From: JAXDMU01 sp963762435
GTDB taxonomy: Bacteria > Pseudomonadota > Alphaproteobacteria > ATCC43930 > CGMCC-115725
NCBI GenBank assembly: GCA_963762435.1
Contig: CAVXLN010000034.1
Coordinates: 1 to 64,000 of the forward strand
DNA length: 64,000 bases
Reading direction: 5' to 3'
The position numbers and the translations under genes were made by a program. Of the stretch, positions 25,792 through 34,200 are shown piece by piece. Under the pieces are notes generated by a model, which saw only the letters and a program-made list of their open reading frames with translations, had not been told where the DNA came from and searched no databases. Numbering within the stretch: position 1 is the first letter of the stretch; the number at the start of each line of letters is the position of its first letter.

Positions 25792-27349
25792 GACGAGGAT
25801 TCCGGAGGAAAAGGCGCCGCGCCGCCGCGCCCAGCTATCGCTTCTAAGCAAGGCAACGCTGCTTGGCCTGATCTTCCTCGTCGTTCCGATCATTCTATAC
25901 GACCAGTTCCGCGCGGCCGATCAGCAGAAGCGGCAGCTGGTCACCAACAGCGTGCGCGACCAAGGCCGCATCATCAGCATCTCGTTGACCCCGATGCTGA
26001 CCGCCAGCGGCGGCCCCAACCTGCCGGCGATCGCGCGCGAGCTGGCGCGCTACAATAACGAGCTCACCTCGATCAAGCTGCTGCTGCATCCGGCGAGCGG
26101 CGTCGATCACGGCTTCTTCTATGTCGCCTCCTCCTCGCCGCTCTCCAACGATGCGCTCGATACCGAGCGGGAGAGCCTGGCGCAGCAGGGGATCCTCGAC
26201 CGGCTCGGCGAAAGCTGCAGCGGTGATGTGCCAATCGAGATGCGCTATCGCGCGCCGGACGGGCATGACGAGGTTGTCACTTCTCTTGTTCCGGTACAGT
26301 CGCCGACCGGCTGCTGGGCGATCGTTACTTCGCTCGCCGCGGCCTCGGTGCCAGGCGTTGCCCTCGGTGTTCCCTATTACGACACGCCCGAGGTCAGAGT
26401 TGCGGCCCTAATCTATCTTGCTATGGCGGCTCTGACCTTCACGACTTTCTGGAGCATCTGGCGCGGTCTCCTGCAATTCGGAGAGCGCGCGCGGGCGATT
26501 CGCTCACAGCCATTCCCAGACCAGACCTTTCTCGCGCGAAACGATGTGCCGGAGCTGGCCGGCGTCGCCGACGAGTTCGACCGGATGGTCGAGGCGCTGC
26601 AGAATGCCGCGCGCGACATCCGGCGTGCGGCCGAGGACAATGCCCACGCCTTCAAGACGCCGGTCGCGATCATCCGCCAGTCGCTCGAGCCGGTGGCGCG
26701 CGCCGTCGCACCCGACAATCTCAGGGCCTTGCGGGCCTTGGGCCTGATCGAGCGGTCGCTCGACAAGCTCGACGGGCTCTTGACCTCGGCCCGCCGGCTC
26801 GACGAGGCGACGGCCGACCTGCTTGACATGCCGCGCAGCGAGCTCGATCTCTCAGCCCTCCTCGACCATATCCTGGCGACCCATTCCGAGCTGTTCCGGC
26901 ATCGGCATTTCCGCCTCAGAGGCTCGATCGAGGCCGGCGTCATGGTGCGCGCCAATGCCGAGATGGTCGAAACCGTGATCGAGAATGTGCTGGAGAACGC
27001 GATCTCCTTCTCGCGCGAAGGAGATTCGATCGGCGTCAAGCTGGAGGCGCGCCACGACAGCGCCGAGCTGCTGATCGCGGATGAGGGGCCTGGGGTCAAT
27101 TCCGCCGATCTGCCGCGCATCTTCGATCGCTACTTCTCCTCGCGCAATGCAGCGCCCGACGAGGATCAGGCGATCCATTACGGCGTCGGCCTGTGGATCG
27201 TCCGCCGCAACATCGAGGCGCTGGGCGGGCGCGTCACCGCCGAGAATCGGGAGCCGCACGGTCTCCTGATCCGCATCACGCTGCCGCTGAAGCGGCTGGC
27301 CGTGCGGGACGGTGCGGGTGAAAATACTCGGCGCACGAGCTTGGGCTGA
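25754..27349 (+). CDS. ChvG-like sensor histidine kinase
   Basis: The ATG at 25,754 lies inside the regulator gene and gives a 531-residue kinase. One membrane helix (ATLLGLIFLVVPIILYDQF) starts the periplasmic sensor (about residues 55-215), a second helix follows (VAALIYLAMAALTFTTFW), then a HAMP-like linker. The H-box is NAHAFKTPVAIIRQSLEP, the N-box ENVLENAISFSREGD, and the ATP lid is IADEGPGVNSADLPRIFDRY with GVGLWIVRRNIEALGG. The HAFKTP H-box is typical of the ChvG/ExoS branch. Its partner is the regulator it overlaps. Confidence 0.9.
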   Translation: MPGSGTGGSSKNKTRIPEEKAPRRRAQLSLLSKATLLGLIFLVVPIILYDQFRAADQQKRQLVTNSVRDQGRIISISLTPMLTASGGPNLPAIARELARYNNELTSIKLLLHPASGVDHGFFYVASSSPLSNDALDTERESLAQQGILDRLGESCSGDVPIEMRYRAPDGHDEVVTSLVPVQSPTGCWAIVTSLAAASVPGVALGVPYYDTPEVRVAALIYLAMAALTFTTFWSIWRGLLQFGERARAIRSQPFPDQTFLARNDVPELAGVADEFDRMVEALQNAARDIRRAAEDNAHAFKTPVAIIRQSLEPVARAVAPDNLRALRALGLIERSLDKLDGLLTSARRLDEATADLLDMPRSELDLSALLDHILATHSELFRHRHFRLRGSIEAGVMVRANAEMVETVIENVLENAISFSREGDSIGVKLEARHDSAELLIADEGPGVNSADLPRIFDRYFSSRNAAPDEDQAIHYGVGLWIVRRNIEALGGRVTAENREPHGLLIRITLPLKRLAVRDGAGENTRRTSLG

Positions 27350-27457
27350 ACTATTTTCTAAAAAATCCCCAAGAAACGGACAAGGTCTTTTACGGAGTTT
27401 TATCGCTTGGCCGGTACCGTTTCGGCTAATCGAAGCGCCCTAAAAGGACCTTTTCAA

Positions 27458-29458
27458 ATGTCGATCTCCGTTAAATTCCGGATATTGCTCGGTTTTGGGC
27501 TGGTACTGCTGATGCTGTTGATGTCTGCCGGCGTCAGTTCGTTCCTGATCGGGCGCATCGAGAGTAACGTCGGTGACTTCAGCTTGGCGCTGGACCGCAA
27601 ATTCGCGGCATCCGACATGGATCTGGTGATGACCCAGGTCCGCGTGCGCGTCAATCAATGGCTCCGCAGCCTCAATCCGGATTTCTCCAAGAAGGCCGAT
27701 GAGCTGCTCGCCCAGTCGGTGACTTTGGTGGCGAAGGCAAGCGCCGGCGCCGTCTCCGATACGGAGAAGGAGACCGCGGCCAAGGTCGATCACGCGCTCA
27801 AAGCCTATATCGAAAGCTGGCACGTCATCCAGAGCCTCTATACGGACGAGGCGAAGCTCTATGCCGAGCGGATCGAGGCGCCGACGGGCAAGATCCTGGT
27901 CACGCTGGCGCTGGCGCGGGATGCCGAGGCGGACAAATCGACCCAAGCCAACCATCTCATCGCCAAGGCGCGCGACGATTTCATGACGGCCGAGGTGCTG
28001 GCGGTGCATTACCGCGGCAGCCCGATCAAGGAAGACGCCGACAAGATCGACGCCGCCATCGCCGAGGCGCTGAGCCTGCTCGGCAAGGTCGGCCCGCTGA
28101 CCAAGGACGAGAACAGCCCCGCCGCCCTCAAGGAGGCGGCTGCCGACATCACGGCCTGGCACGATGCCTTCGGCGATGCCGTCAAGCTGGTGACCACCCG
28201 CGCCGCCCGGCTCGACAGCTGGACCAAGAACGAAGGCGAGGTCATGGCGACCGGCGCCACGGCACTCAAGGCGGAAAGCGAGAAGGCAGCCCTTGCGGCG
28301 CAGAAGGACATGACCGGCAACGTCGCCAGCAGCCGCAGCATCCTCTTCACCTCGGTCGGCGCCATTCTGCTCGCCAGCATCGTGCTCAGCCTGTTGCTGG
28401 CGCGGTCGATCACCGGGCCGCTCGCGCGCATGACCGCCGCCATCAAGGCGCTGGCCGCCGGCGACCGGACGCTCGACGTGCCCGAGACCGGGCGCCGCGA
28501 CGAGATCGGCGAGATGGCCAAGGCGACGCAGGTGTTCAAGGACAATGCGATCGCCATGGAAAACATGCGAACGGAGCAGGAGGCGCAGAAGCAGCATGCC
28601 GACGAGGATCGGCGCCGGGCGATGCTGAAGCTGGCCGCCCATTTCGAGACGAGCGTCGGCGGCATCGTCGGCAGCGTCACGGCTCAGGCGACCGAGCTGC
28701 AGGCGACCGCGCAAGCGATGGCAGCAACCTCCGAGGAGACCTCGCGGCAATCGACCACGGTGGCGGCCGCCTCCGAGCAGGCGACGCAGAATGTCAACAC
28801 GGTCGCAACCGCGAGCGAGGAGCTGTCGGCATCCGTCAACGAGATCCTGCAGCAGGTGGGCCTCTCGGCCCGCACGATCAACGAGGCGGTTACCGAGGCG
28901 AACAGCGCCAACGAGCATATGCAGGGCCTGGCGACCGCCGTGCACAAGATCGGCGAGGTGGTGGCGCTCATCAACGACATCGCTAGCCAGACCAATCTCC
29001 TGGCGCTCAATGCCACGATCGAGGCGGCGCGCGCCGGCGAGGCCGGCAAGGGCTTCGCGGTGGTGGCGTCCGAAGTGAAGGCGCTCGCCAACCAGACCGC
29101 CAAGGCGACCGAGGAGATCTCGTCCCAGATCACGGCGATCCAGGAAACGACCCGGGTTTCGGTGAGCTCGATCGAAAGCGTCAATGCGCGCATCAACGAG
29201 GTGAGCGAGACGGCGTCGGCCATCGCCTCCGCGGTCGAGGAACAGGGGGCGGCCACGAGCGAGATCGCCCGCAACGTCTCCGAAGCCGCCCGCGGCACCA
29301 CGGAAGTGACGACCAACATCGCGGGCGTCAGCGAAGCGGCCCAGCAGGCGGGTGCGGCCGCGAACCAGGTGCTGGCGTCCGCCAGCGACTTGAGCCGCCA
29401 CAGCGAGGCGCTCAAGGCCCAGGTCGACGAGTTCCTGCGCGAGGTGCGGGCGGCGTAA
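27458..29458 (+). CDS. Methyl-accepting chemotaxis protein
   Basis: The start ATG at 27,458 gives MSISVKFRILLGFGLVLL, the first membrane helix. A mostly helical periplasmic sensor (about residues 35-295, helical-bimodular type) is followed by a second helix (ILFTSVGAILLASIVLSLLL), then HAMP (ITGPLARMTAAIKALAAGD). The signalling hairpin tip IASQTNLLALNATIEAARAG is intact, with methylation helices on both sides (QSTTVAAASEQATQNVNT). The length is about 666 residues. No CheW-binding pentapeptide is seen at the C-terminus. No che genes are nearby, so it is an orphan receptor feeding arrays encoded elsewhere. Confidence 0.95.
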   Translation: MSISVKFRILLGFGLVLLMLLMSAGVSSFLIGRIESNVGDFSLALDRKFAASDMDLVMTQVRVRVNQWLRSLNPDFSKKADELLAQSVTLVAKASAGAVSDTEKETAAKVDHALKAYIESWHVIQSLYTDEAKLYAERIEAPTGKILVTLALARDAEADKSTQANHLIAKARDDFMTAEVLAVHYRGSPIKEDADKIDAAIAEALSLLGKVGPLTKDENSPAALKEAAADITAWHDAFGDAVKLVTTRAARLDSWTKNEGEVMATGATALKAESEKAALAAQKDMTGNVASSRSILFTSVGAILLASIVLSLLLARSITGPLARMTAAIKALAAGDRTLDVPETGRRDEIGEMAKATQVFKDNAIAMENMRTEQEAQKQHADEDRRRAMLKLAAHFETSVGGIVGSVTAQATELQATAQAMAATSEETSRQSTTVAAASEQATQNVNTVATASEELSASVNEILQQVGLSARTINEAVTEANSANEHMQGLATAVHKIGEVVALINDIASQTNLLALNATIEAARAGEAGKGFAVVASEVKALANQTAKATEEISSQITAIQETTRVSVSSIESVNARINEVSETASAIASAVEEQGAATSEIARNVSEAARGTTEVTTNIAGVSEAAQQAGAAANQVLASASDLSRHSEALKAQVDEFLREVRAA

Positions 29459-29466
29459 GGGCAGCC

Positions 29467-29503
29467 TTCTTCTCTCCGCCCTCGGGGGCGGAGAGAAGAA
29501 TTT
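29467..29503 (+). terminator. Intrinsic terminator after the chemoreceptor gene
   Basis: A perfect 15-bp stem (29,467-29,481 with 29,486-29,500) and a TCGG loop begin 9 bases after the stop codon. It is followed by a short T-run only (TTTG), so termination may be partly structure-driven. Confidence 0.8.
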
Positions 29504-29518
29504 GACTACTTTTCACCG

Positions 29519-29551
29519 GTCATGACCGGGCTTGTCCCGGTCATCCACGTC
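29519..29551. repeat. Short palindromic intergenic repeat
   Basis: TGACCGGG-CTTGT-CCCGGTCA (29,523-29,543) is a perfect 8-bp inverted repeat followed by TCCACG. The same kind of GGGCTTGTCCCGG palindrome is a widespread dispersed intergenic element in alphaproteobacteria. Confidence 0.55.
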
Positions 29552-29615
29552 GGGCCGCCGCCGCGTTCTTGTGCGCGAAATCCGCGCTGCGGCACGATGT
29601 GGGGAACGCCCGGAA

Positions 29616-30230
29616 TCACCCATCCGGCGGGGTGTGATAGCGCAGCCGGTTCCATTCATGGAGCGGCATGCCTTGGCCTCGGAACGGCTGCGGCCCCGGC
29701 TTTGGCACTGGCCGCGGCGGCTCCGGCGCTTCCCTGCCCTCGGCGATGAACCAGCCCTTGTCCTGCCAGACCGAGAGCTCGACGGGAATGCCGAGCTCGT
29801 CGCAGAGGCCGATGATGACATCGCCGACCCGGATGGTGAGGAGTTCGTCCTCGATATCCGGGTCCATCAGACGCTCATGCAAGTCGCCGAGCAAATTCTC
29901 CGATTCCGCACAGGCCTCGACCATCTGGGCGACATCGCGGGCGACCTGCTGCTTCTTGGCACGAAGACGTGACGTCTCGATCGCCTGTTCGCGATCCTTC
30001 TCTTGGCGCTTCTCGGCACTCTTCGCCGTCATATCGGCAAGCTTCGCCTTGAAGGCCAGCGTCTGGCGGACCGAACGGCTGACGCGGGTGAAGGCGAGGC
30101 TCAGGCGGTCGGCGCTCTCGGCATTGCCGGCAGCGGCATCCGTCACGATCCGCGCCTTCAGCGCAGTCGCGACCTCGAGCGCCAGCTCGGTCAATGTTTC
30201 GAGGATCTCGCGATCCCGCGCCGTTTCCAC
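29616..30230 (-). CDS. Uncharacterised coiled-coil protein under probable LexA control
   Basis: The 204-residue protein has no recognised domain. It has an N-terminal helical part (ILETLTELALEVATALKARI, LAFTRVSRSVRQTLAFKAK), a charged Lys/Glu/Gln-rich coiled coil (TAKSAEKRQEKDREQAIE), an acidic middle with LMDPDIEDELLTIRVGDVI, and a Pro-rich tail ending MPLHEWNRLRYHTPPDG. No signal peptide or membrane segment is seen. The GTG at 30,230 was chosen because GGAGGG lies 9 bases upstream; a TTG at 30,263 is possible but overlaps the operator. A perfect LexA box lies 28 bases upstream of the GTG, so it is probably induced by DNA damage. Confidence 0.75.
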   Translation of the reverse strand: METARDREILETLTELALEVATALKARIVTDAAAGNAESADRLSLAFTRVSRSVRQTLAFKAKLADMTAKSAEKRQEKDREQAIETSRLRAKKQQVARDVAQMVEACAESENLLGDLHERLMDPDIEDELLTIRVGDVIIGLCDELGIPVELSVWQDKGWFIAEGREAPEPPRPVPKPGPQPFRGQGMPLHEWNRLRYHTPPDG

Positions 30231-30541
30231 TGCCTCGTCCCTCCGTTGCGTTATGACGAACAAAGAAAGAACATATTGGATGGTAGGAGGTCAAGAGGGG
30301 CCGGATCTGGCCTGTGAATAACTTCGCCAGCTAGGCCGCGGCGAGAGCGCCTCAAAGCGCGCCCATGGGCCTTCCGCGACGGCCTCGTCAAGAAGCGGGC
30401 TGGGATGGGAATCGAAGTATCGGTAGGCTCGATCACGGTAAAGGCGAACCGGGGAGCCTATCCGGCTTGGTTCCTTTTCGCGACCATGAAGGCGACGGGG
30501 CGGGATCATGTCAGGATCGGCGACGCGTAGAATTATTCGAA
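30231..30541. other. 311-bp intergenic stretch
   Basis: Apart from the LexA box at its left end, no gene is supported. A plus-strand frame across 30,365-30,640 lacks a ribosome-binding site and overlaps the AT-rich gene at 30,542. The segment separates two minus-strand genes of very different base composition. Confidence 0.5.
30258..30272 (-). promoter_or_regulatory. LexA (SOS) box, perfect GTTC-N7-GTTC
   Basis: The coding strand of the gene at 29,616 reads GTTCTTTCTTTGTTC, an exact match to the alphaproteobacterial LexA direct repeat. It lies 28 bases upstream of the chosen start, where an operator would block the promoter. Confidence 0.75.
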
Positions 30542-31433
30542 CTATTCTTCAACTTCGTTGTAAATTTTGACAGTAATACTGTCCATCTTTTTTGTGCCGG
30601 ACCGCATTTTTATAGCTGGAAGCCAATAGGATATATCTAGGCCTCTGACAGATTTCCTTTTACAGTTTTCGTTTTCAGCAGCATAATAAACCAATTCGTA
30701 TTCATAAATTCCGCGCAAATCTGGATTATCAGAGTTGATATTGCCGCGTTTTATTGGTATTCCGGGTACTCTTTTTGACAAAAGTAACGTCGACTGTCTC
30801 GGGTTTATAAACCCGTCAAATTCTACCTTGTTCTGATTGAACGCAATTCCGTTTATGTTTCCCGCAGTTACGGCGTGAAATTTTATTAGTTTATCACTAT
30901 CATTGTGTATTTCGACTTCTATCTGACCGGCGGCTTTCTTCGTGATCCCATCTATATCAATATGCAACGTAGATACGACGTAGCGTAAGGTTCCGGCAGG
31001 AATACCAGCGCACGAAGTTTCAGCGGCTGTGGCCGGCGTGTGGTCAATTTTTGGAACGCCATCAGCTAAGGCGGGGTATCGCCCCGGGCGGAGTTTGAGT
31101 CGAAACCTGAGTCGATGATGGGGTGTTATTTACGGCGTATTGCGATCCTGAGATGCTTTGTCTGTAGGAAACCCAGTACATAGACCCGGGAATGCCGATC
31201 ATCACCATCAACCCGATAATTACCCCCGCAACTATTTTCCATCGCTTAGGGTGATCGCTTGTCCGTACCCAATGAACGCAGACAACCGCCAGCAGCACGC
31301 CGGCAGCTCCAAAGCATATGCGCGCGCCAACAAAGTCACCTGGGGTGAGGCCAACGAGCGTCATGCCCGCCCCGATGAGCAAGGGCACCCCGATGCCTGC
31401 GATCGTCCACAGAACACTGCTGAGATTCGGCAT
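30542..31433 (-). CDS. Two-helix membrane protein with extracytoplasmic beta domain (split by one frameshift)
   Basis: From the ATG at 31,433 the first frame gives MPNLSSVLWTIAGIGVPLL and three or four hydrophobic segments, ending in a Ser/Thr/Gln/Pro linker at a TGA (31,062-31,064). In the next frame the sequence continues smoothly through LADGVPKIDHTPATAAET and CAGIPAGTLRYVVSTLHIDI to a beta-rich domain (GQIEVEIHNDSDKLIKFH, GIYEYELVYYAAENENC) ending at 30,542. The two parts read as one protein with a frame change near 31,070-31,100 beside a C/G run. The 3' two-thirds is markedly AT-rich compared with the neighbours, suggesting horizontal acquisition. The function is unknown. Read separately, the second part would start at a TTG at 30,967. 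Confidence 0.6.
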
Positions 31434-31539
31434 AAGCTCGATGCTACCCTGAGTTGGGTAACAGAGTCGATCATAGCCGCGCGCGCCCACATGGCGCGCC
31501 TCCTATCCCAACCGTCCTCCCGAGATCATCGACATCGGA

Positions 31540-32775
31540 TCAACCCCGATCGCCCACCAGCAGACCTGCCGGAATGTCGGTGACCGGACATCCCGCATAG
31601 CTCAGCCGCCTCAGTGCGGGCAGCCCGACGAGCGGGCCAAGATCGCCAACGGACGTTTGAGCACAGTACAGAAATTCAAGCTTCGACAACCCCTTGAGCG
31701 GTGTCAAATCCGAGATCCGCGCCCCGTTGCAGTTCAACCCTTGCAGAGAGCGCAACCCGGCGAGCGGACCGAGATCCGATACGGCAGTGTGATTGATACG
31801 AAGCCATTGCAATTCCTGAAGCTCGGCCAATGGCCACAAATCGATAATGGATGTACCGCCGCAATCCAGGGATTGCAGGTTCCGGAGCGCGGAGATCGGG
31901 CCGAGATCGGAGATTTTGGTCTTTGCGCACGACAGCTCCCGCAATGCGACGAGATCCTGGATTGGATCAAGAGCCGTGACCTTGGTTCGGAAGCACCGGA
32001 GCGATTGGAGCGCGGTCAAGCCGCCTATGGGTCCGAGATCGGTGACCGGCATGGCCTCGCAATTGAGCGTTTCGAGCGCAGTCAGGCCTCCGAGCGGCTT
32101 CAAATCGGCGATCGCGACGCCACCGCACCAGAGGAGGCGCAAACCGATGAGCCCGGCCAGCGGCGCGAGATCGGCGACTCGACTATACCCACACCACAAC
32201 TCGCGCAGCCCTATCAGCCCGGCCAGCGGTGCGAGATCAGCAACCGCCGAATCATAGAAATCCAAGTCTTGGAGCCGGTCGAGCCCCGCGAGCGGCGCCA
32301 AATCGTTGATGGCTGTATTCACGCAGACGAGTTGTTCCAGGCCACTCACGCCGGCGAGCGGGGCCAGATCAGTAATCCCCGTATCTGAGATGTTCAGGCG
32401 CGTAATATCCGGCCGGCCGGCTAACGGTCGGAGATCGGTCACCGCCGTCCCGCGACAGCTGAGCGACTTCAATCTGGGCAGCGCCGTTGTGAAACCGAGG
32501 CTGGCGCAGTCGGTCTGGCTGACGGAAAGCTCTTCGAGCTGTGATAACGCGTGGAGTCTCTCGAGCCAGCTGGCAACTTGATTAGGCGCGATTGCCGCGG
32601 TTCTCAGCGACCATCCACCGCCAAGATTGAGCGATTTCAGGTGCGTCAGCTCAAGCAGCCCCGGCGGCATCAGGGTAAGGCCGAGCCCGCCGAGATCGAG
32701 CGAGCCGGTTTGCGCGACCGCCTCGTCGGCGATACGCGCGCGGGCAATGGCAAGCCCGTCAGACTCTAAAGACAT
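31540..32775 (-). CDS. Leucine-rich repeat protein with fourteen 22-residue repeats
   Basis: After a short N-terminal cap (SLDLGGLGLTLMPPGLLELT) the protein has 14 consecutive repeats of exactly 22 residues from about residue 99 to 407. They have the form L-x-x-L-x-x-L-x-C-x-x-T-x-V-x-D-L-x-P-L-x-G. About ten repeats keep a Cys at the same position, which would form an internal cysteine ladder. The repeats are of the internalin/SDS22-like class. No signal peptide, membrane segment, GTPase or effector domain is attached; the protein stops right after the last repeat. It is probably a cytoplasmic binding scaffold; the partner is unknown. Confidence 0.88.
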   Translation of the reverse strand: MSLESDGLAIARARIADEAVAQTGSLDLGGLGLTLMPPGLLELTHLKSLNLGGGWSLRTAAIAPNQVASWLERLHALSQLEELSVSQTDCASLGFTTALPRLKSLSCRGTAVTDLRPLAGRPDITRLNISDTGITDLAPLAGVSGLEQLVCVNTAINDLAPLAGLDRLQDLDFYDSAVADLAPLAGLIGLRELWCGYSRVADLAPLAGLIGLRLLWCGGVAIADLKPLGGLTALETLNCEAMPVTDLGPIGGLTALQSLRCFRTKVTALDPIQDLVALRELSCAKTKISDLGPISALRNLQSLDCGGTSIIDLWPLAELQELQWLRINHTAVSDLGPLAGLRSLQGLNCNGARISDLTPLKGLSKLEFLYCAQTSVGDLGPLVGLPALRRLSYAGCPVTDIPAGLLVGDRG

Positions 32776-32997
32776 TGAATTTGCCCCGGATCATGCCGGG
32801 AGCGAAAAATGATCGATGGGCCGTTCATAGGCGACAGCCGACGCTGACGCAAGGCCCGCAAACCGTCCGCCTAGCGATACCTCGCTTGGGCGCGAACCGC
32901 CGATTGATCTCGCGGCCGAGAGATCGTAACTTCCACCCTCAACCTTCGGCAGCACACTCCCGCCGCCGATAGTGCTATCCCACCCAAGGCATCTCCC

Positions 32998-34128
32998 ATG
33001 AACGCTGCGCTGCACCCGGCGCGGGTGCTCGATTTCGACGTCCTGGTCGGCGAGCTCGAGGCCGCGCGCGCGGCCGGGCTCGTCTATCGCCGCGACGACC
33101 CGGCCACCGGCCGGTCGCTCTATTGCTATACCAGCCGCTGCGTCTATGAGACGGCCTGGACGGCGTTCACCATGCTCGCCCGCGGCCTCATTCTCGACCG
33201 CGCCGCCCGGCGGGTCATTGCCACGCCCTTTCCGAAATTCTTCAATGCCGGCGAAGGCGGGCGGACGATCCCCGATCTGCCGTTCGAAAGCTTCGAGAAG
33301 CTCGATGGCTCGCTCGCGATCATCCATTTCCAGGACGGGCGCTGGCGGGCCACGACCAAGGGCGCCTTCGATTCCGACCAGGCGCTCTGGGCCGAGGCGC
33401 GGCTTGCCGCCCAGGATCTGTCGGCGCTCGAGCCCGGCACCACCTATCTTGCCGAGGCGGTCTCGCCCGAGAACCGGATCGTGATCCGGTATGAGGAATC
33501 CGCCCTCGTCCTGCTCGCGGCATATGCCGAGGATGGCAGCGAGCTGTCCTACGAGGCGATCCTGGATGTGGCGGCCCGGCTCGGCTGGCGGGCGGCACAG
33601 CGGCAGGCCTACGGTTCCATCGCCGAGCTGATGGCCGAGGCGCGCCGGCTGCCCCGGACCGAAGAAGGCTTCGTCATCCGCTTCGCCGACGGCACGCGCT
33701 TCAAGCTCAAGGGCGACGAGTATCGGCGCATCCACGCGTTGATCTCGCGCTGCACGCCGCTTGCGATGTGGGACGCGATGGTCGGCGGCGATGATCTGCC
33801 GGCCATTCGGCACGATCTGCCGGAGGAGTTCTGGGAGGATTTCGACAGCATCACTGCCCTCCTCCAGGCCCAGTATGAAAGCTGGCGCGCGCGTATCGCC
33901 GAAGCGGCGGCCAAGGTCGCCGCTCTCTCGGACAAGGAGCTGGGCCTGGCGCTGGCCGGTCTCGATCCCGCGACCCGCCCCTATCTTTTCGCCTTCCGGA
34001 AGTCTGGCGGCACGATCGACGAGCGCACGCGGCAGAAGCTGCTGCGCGAGATCCGGCCGACCGGCAATGAGCTGGCGGGCTATATTCCCTCCTATGCGAT
34101 GGGGCGGATGATGGAGGAGTCGCTTTAA
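32998..34128 (+). CDS. T4 Rnl1-like RNA ligase
   Basis: The 376-residue protein has the nucleotidyltransferase motifs of ATP-dependent RNA ligases. Motif I is SFEKLDGSLAI (adenylated Lys101). Upstream ARGLILD and FPKFFNAGE match the Rnl1 region that contacts nucleotide. Motif III-like EAVSPENRIVIRY, motif IV EEGFVIRF and motif V RFKLKGDEY (Lys236, Lys238) follow. The C-terminal 120 residues are helical. T4 Rnl1 reseals cleaved tRNA anticodon loops; bacterial stand-alone copies are poorly characterised. It is the first gene of a plus-strand cluster with alaX, sseA and a DUF1905 gene, hinting at tRNA-related work. No polynucleotide kinase domain or gene is nearby. Confidence 0.88.
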   Translation: MNAALHPARVLDFDVLVGELEAARAAGLVYRRDDPATGRSLYCYTSRCVYETAWTAFTMLARGLILDRAARRVIATPFPKFFNAGEGGRTIPDLPFESFEKLDGSLAIIHFQDGRWRATTKGAFDSDQALWAEARLAAQDLSALEPGTTYLAEAVSPENRIVIRYEESALVLLAAYAEDGSELSYEAILDVAARLGWRAAQRQAYGSIAELMAEARRLPRTEEGFVIRFADGTRFKLKGDEYRRIHALISRCTPLAMWDAMVGGDDLPAIRHDLPEEFWEDFDSITALLQAQYESWRARIAEAAAKVAALSDKELGLALAGLDPATRPYLFAFRKSGGTIDERTRQKLLREIRPTGNELAGYIPSYAMGRMMEESL

Positions 34129-34200
34129 GCCCCGCCTTGATCTCGCCCGCCTCGCCCCCTAGGCTCGGGCCCGCATACCGAGCCTCTGGGAGATTGCGGA

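Noticed and set aside
27440..29401. Long minus-strand frame opposite the chemoreceptor gene
   Set aside because: Arg/Gly/His-rich antisense text produced by the codon bias of an intact methyl-accepting protein.
30365..30640. Plus-strand frame of 91 codons in the gap before the AT-rich gene
   Set aside because: It overlaps the AT-rich minus-strand gene, has mixed composition and no start signal.
31540..32775. Tandem DNA repeats considered as a CRISPR or satellite array
   Set aside because: The periodicity is 66 bases because of the 22-residue protein repeats; the DNA units are diverged and lie in one open frame.
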